Below, piece after piece: positions 60,684 through 64,000 of a stretch of DNA of 64,000 nt. Position 1 is the first letter of the stretch, and each line of letters opens with the position of its first letter. Source of the stretch: Fasciolopsis buskii. Lineage: Eukaryota; Platyhelminthes; Trematoda; Plagiorchiida; Fasciolidae. A program made the translations under genes and the position numbers. The stretch spans positions 1 to 64,000 of the forward strand of contig LUCM01000194.1 of the NCBI GenBank assembly GCA_008360955.1. The letters run 5' to 3'. The notes under the pieces are model-generated. The model did no database searches, was not told where the DNA came from, and saw only the letters and a list, made by a program, of their open reading frames with translations.

Positions 60684-60806
60684 ACAAGGAGCAACAATCC
60701 AGTGTCTATCATCACCTCCGCACGACATGAAAACACGCGTGGCGAAATTGCTAATTAGCTGCCGGAAGCAAGTCATGTCTGATGAATCACGTGATAGTCA
60801 TCACCT

Positions 60807-60850
60807 GCACACGTACACGCACACACACACACACACACACAAACACAAAC
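60807..60850. repeat. (CA)n microsatellite
   Basis: CA repeats with early interruptions, continuing into AAACACAAAC. Confidence 0.95.
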
Positions 60851-61040
60851 GTGCACAGAGCGTACTACTTAATCCTAGGGTTTTGCGTACGTGTCCCAGA
60901 ATGGAGAATCGCACAAATTGAATACACGGCCGCGTACTTTTTGTCATGCGCAAAAAATGTTTGTTGTAATACGTGCTATTACATAATTATCAGAATGTGA
61001 TGCGTTTTTCAATTAAGGGTGGAGATTGAGTTCGTGTACA

Positions 61041-61051
61041 CCCCCCCCCCC
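61041..61051. repeat. Poly-C run of 11
   Basis: Eleven consecutive C after GTGTACA, a likely site of sequencing-length error. Confidence 0.95.
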
Positions 61052-61375
61052 AAATCATTGCAAGTCGGAAGCGTGGTTGCCAAAATGAAACTCAGTCACC
61101 GGTTGAAGTAATAGTTTGTGTACTGTTATTGTATGCTTTTCCAAACAATTACAAATTGATGATTTGTATTTTAAATTCACAGTCAGTTAACAGTCCGTTT
61201 TCGTATGCCATGCTCGTCAAAACGGGGTCCACTGAGAGCGATGTGTTTTGTTAATTAATTTTGGCTTGGTCAACATGGCTCTCGGTTTGCGCTTGTTTCG
61301 AAGTATCCGATTATTCAAACATCTTAAAATGGATAAATTTGTCACACGTTTTATTCATCCTGGTGAATGATTTAT

Positions 61376-61482
61376 GAATCCTAACAGGATTCGAACTCAT
61401 GCCTAGCCGCTATCCATGCTTAGATGCTTCGTATGTTATTCCAACTGGACTACGAAGCGTCCGTGCGTGAGTTCGAATCACT
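61376..61482. repeat. Head-to-head tRNA-like inverted repeat
   Basis: GATTCGAACTCATGC (61388-61402) is the reverse complement of GCGTGAGTTCGAATC (61465-61479) with one mismatch. Inside it GCTTCGTA (61426-61433) pairs perfectly with TACGAAGC (61451-61458). Each arm ends in a B-box-like GAGTTCGAATC, so it looks like two facing tRNA-like heads. Confidence 0.65.
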
Positions 61483-61641
61483 TTATCGACTAGACTAATA
61501 TGAGTATAAATTCAACATATCATTAATACTCGTATTTCGTTTTTGTATAGTTCTATTCGAACTACCCTACCAGATGTTGAATTGTTCTTTTATCTAAAAT
61601 AGTAAAGAAGTATGAGTTAAGTCATATATGACTCGCACATG

Positions 61642-61760
61642 TGTCCGGTAGTGTACAAGCGGATTAGGTCGTGTCCTCTGGACGTGAAGGTCACGGGTTC
61701 GAATCCTCCCACCACCGGTCAATTTCCTCATTTGGCCGTAGCGCCCTGCCTGAAAAACAC
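61642..61760 (+). repeat. tRNA-derived repeat B, plus strand copy
   Basis: CCGGTAG (61645-61651) can nearly pair with CCACCGG (61712-61718), one mismatch. The B-box region is CACGGGTTCGAATCCTCCC, but the T and anticodon stems are poor, so it is not a functional tRNA. A second copy lies reversed at 46448-46505. The minus-strand open frame across it contains RIRTRDL, a familiar false peptide of such repeats. Confidence 0.6.
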
Positions 61761-63870
61761 TTTCCATTGCTATTTCATTACTTAAAGGACGTAAACGATA
61801 AAGGATGCTAGTGATCTTGATGCGCTCGGGAAAGCGCAGTTTGGGTAAGCGAGGGTAAGGACAAGAAACCATACGGTCGACTACACCACGAATTAGGTGT
61901 TCACCCTGCAGAATGACCGCTCGCTCAGAAATCAAGTTCCCCGAGAATCGAAACGACAAAAGCTGACGACAAACGCCAATCGATTAAAGTTGAAAAAAGC
62001 TGCCGACACGGGCACTGTCAAACTGAAGACTAAAGAGTGGTACATGGGAAACAAAGCGGCGCGTGTAGAACAAACTTACGTCTAGTCTCCACCAAAGATC
62101 AATTCACAATTTAAATTCGCATTGAATGATAACTATGAGACATCCAGTTGTAGATAACAAGACGGTTTTCTTTGGTATATTTTTTACACATGAGTTTAGC
62201 GGATGGGGTGTGCCTCATAACCTTTACAATTCAATGCACCGGACCAAAAGCCGTAACCCTAAAACTTGGATCAGTATTGAACTACATAATGTTTCAATGT
62301 ATTCTGGCGATAGAGAATTTTTCGGTCACTAACGGCAGACGGCAGACGCTAGAATAAGAATCTCTGAAGGTTTCCAGTACGAGATGTACGATCAAATTGA
62401 CCCAAATTTGGTGGGAACTGGATGAGTAAAAATATATTGTGATGTAATGGCATAAGTACGAACCACTGGAGACGACCTTGTTCGCCAACTTGTAGTTTCT
62501 CAAGAAGTTGCAATATTTCGGGGCGAGTCACCTTAAAGCGGAATAATATTCAACCAGAATTTCCGGAGATGATATTGTCGAAATGCACAGCTTTAGAATC
62601 CGAAGAATAATTGAGCAAACTTAGTCTGACCTTGTGACATGTACTGACTGCAGATTTGATCCAAAGCCTTCGAGCGTCCACAGGTACATGACGCCAGTCG
62701 TCACGTGAACCAGGCAATAACTAACTATGACTTCAATCATTGGAAGCTACCGTTAGAAAGAATTACGTGTTTTCAATCCGAGTAAATTTGCGATTGGTAC
62801 GGTGCACCCGGATCGAATGAGGTCTTTTAATTGAATCAAAACAGGATACTTAGCATAAAGTTTTATTGTATTTAATTAATCAAAGTCAATAACCACGTTG
62901 CCGGTCCCACAGGCTACAAATAGCCCACGCTCCGATTATCGCAGGTTAAATTTCACAAAATCGTTTCACTTTTTTCAACTGTATATCTCGATCATGTTCA
63001 TTACTCACCGATGCTCGGATGTGCTACTCCAAAATCGATATTTCGACGAGTTCAAACAAATACAGTTTGACTAACCAGTTTATTTGTCATCCAAATGACT
63101 CTATATTTCTCATCAACTTGTATTCAACGTGGCCACTATTAACTCATTGAACTGATTCACTATACTTGGATGTATACTTCCAAAACTTGGCAATGGATAT
63201 CTGCCAGCGTGTACCAACCAAACCTATCAACTTTCGTTCCACATTAAACTGTAACAAGTGTAGACAAGTTCACTTGATCGAATCTTGTTTCGTACGTACA
63301 TGTGTGTATACACACGTGTACTAAGGGAGGGCAACTTGTTTGTCTCAATTTAACTGAAGGACTGGTGCGTTGCCTTTTAGGGGGCTTCTTTATCTCAATT
63401 GTCCAACCAATGCGAGGGGATAAAAGCGTTTGGATTCCCGAACAGCCTTGAATCCGTTCGACTGGGGACTGAATGTTGGTACTCCGTAGCCCCGGTCTTG
63501 GTTGATTTGTCTTTTCACTCGGAATGTTGTATGTCGTACAGAATTAGAGCAGAGTAATTTGAACAGATGTACGGTGAAATTCGTTCCCACTGGACCATGA
63601 CAGTGGCCAGTTATCACCTACTTTCGGAGATAACGAGCCGACAGAAACTCGCTCGGATAAGTGTTTTGCGCTAGTCAAAACGTTTTGTCAAGGGTGAACA
63701 CCGCAGAGAAGAGCTTGTGATGAGAATTAGAGCTAACGATCAACGACTGGCTCCGAGTCGTCAAAACTAGACAGTGTTTTTATCCATATCAAAAAGTGTT
63801 TGACTTGGAAAAAAAACTGCCATTTTAGATTGGTAATTTGCTTTCTTTATGGTACTAGACTAGAAATGTG

Positions 63871-63930
63871 CATGAATCACATGGTAACTCGTCGAAAGCT
63901 ATCCGTCGGTTGAACCAAGTCAACCTCTAA
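63871..63930 (+). repeat. Dispersed repeat D, partial copy 3
   Basis: AATCACATGGTAACTCGTCG and the following GGTTGAACCAAGTCAACCT align with part of 16860-16912. Confidence 0.4.
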
Positions 63931-64000
63931 AATGACGACACACACGGTCGCCGACTTGGTTCTTATTTTGTCATTGCTATTTACGCATGACTAACGAGCG

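Larger units (their letters stand above)
56945..64000. other. Downstream intron sequence, no recognised exon
   Basis: Presumably part of the next ferlin intron. It holds many repeats: TA-rich DNA (56945-57003), tRNA-like elements at about 57085-57250, 61376-61482 and 61642-61760, SINE A at 59073-59283, the repeat pair 57786/59980, CA and CAAT microsatellites, and a poly-C run. No later ferlin exon was found. Confidence 0.6.

Noticed and set aside
61645..61718. Possible tRNA gene
   Set aside because: The acceptor stem nearly pairs, but the T and anticodon stems do not. A reversed relative at 46448 shows it is a repeat.
61594..61959. 121-codon minus-strand frame containing RIRTRDL
   Set aside because: The peptide is the translation of a tRNA-like B-box on the opposite strand, a well-known false gene signature.
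1..64000. CRISPR arrays, operons, prokaryotic promoters
   Set aside because: No spaced direct repeats. The gene structure is clearly eukaryotic with GT-AG introns.

Overview
The window is eukaryotic, AT-rich, repeat-laden genomic DNA that carries the 5' part of one large gene on the + strand and almost no other unique coding sequence. Ten exons (an eleventh is uncertain), all joined by GT-AG introns in consistent reading phase, encode about 450-501 residues of a ferlin (dysferlin/myoferlin type). In order the protein shows a C2A domain, a Gly/Ser/Asp-rich linker, C2B, a FerI-like segment and the start of C2C. The rest of the ferlin (later C2 domains and the C-terminal membrane anchor) must lie beyond base 64000. 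Ferlins are tail-anchored multi-C2 proteins of Ca2+-triggered vesicle fusion and membrane repair.

The style of the locus suggests a flatworm, probably a large-genome digenean trematode such as a fasciolid. About 1.5 kb of coding sequence is spread over 50 kb, one intron is 43 bases long while others reach 15 kb, there are RTE-type LINE remnants resembling those common in trematodes, and degenerate tRNA-derived SINE-like repeats are abundant. The species is inferred, not shown.

Layout: 1-6858 is upstream DNA with no recognised gene, but with two diverged coding-like repeats near 5.05 and 5.98 kb. The start codon is at 6859. Intron 1 (5.7 kb) has little structure. Intron 2 (10.4 kb) holds a minus-strand RTE-type retrotransposon 3' fragment (13829-15192) with an assembly gap inside it, and several TA microsatellites. 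Introns 3-5 (to 46966) hold SINE-like copies, microsatellites and mostly anonymous sequence. Intron 6 holds a tRNA-derived SINE next to a second, decayed RTE fragment. C2C is split over exons 8-10 between 49.1 and 56.7 kb. From 56945 to the end there is only repeat-rich DNA: several tRNA-like elements, a duplicated unidentified repeat and microsatellites.

I see no prokaryotic features, CRISPR array, intact transposon, rRNA or functional tRNA. I did not find a convincing new biological system. The points most worth checking are the odd eleventh exon, the glycine-rich linker between C2A and C2B, a strong splice acceptor one base before the start codon, and the tRNA-like repeat families.
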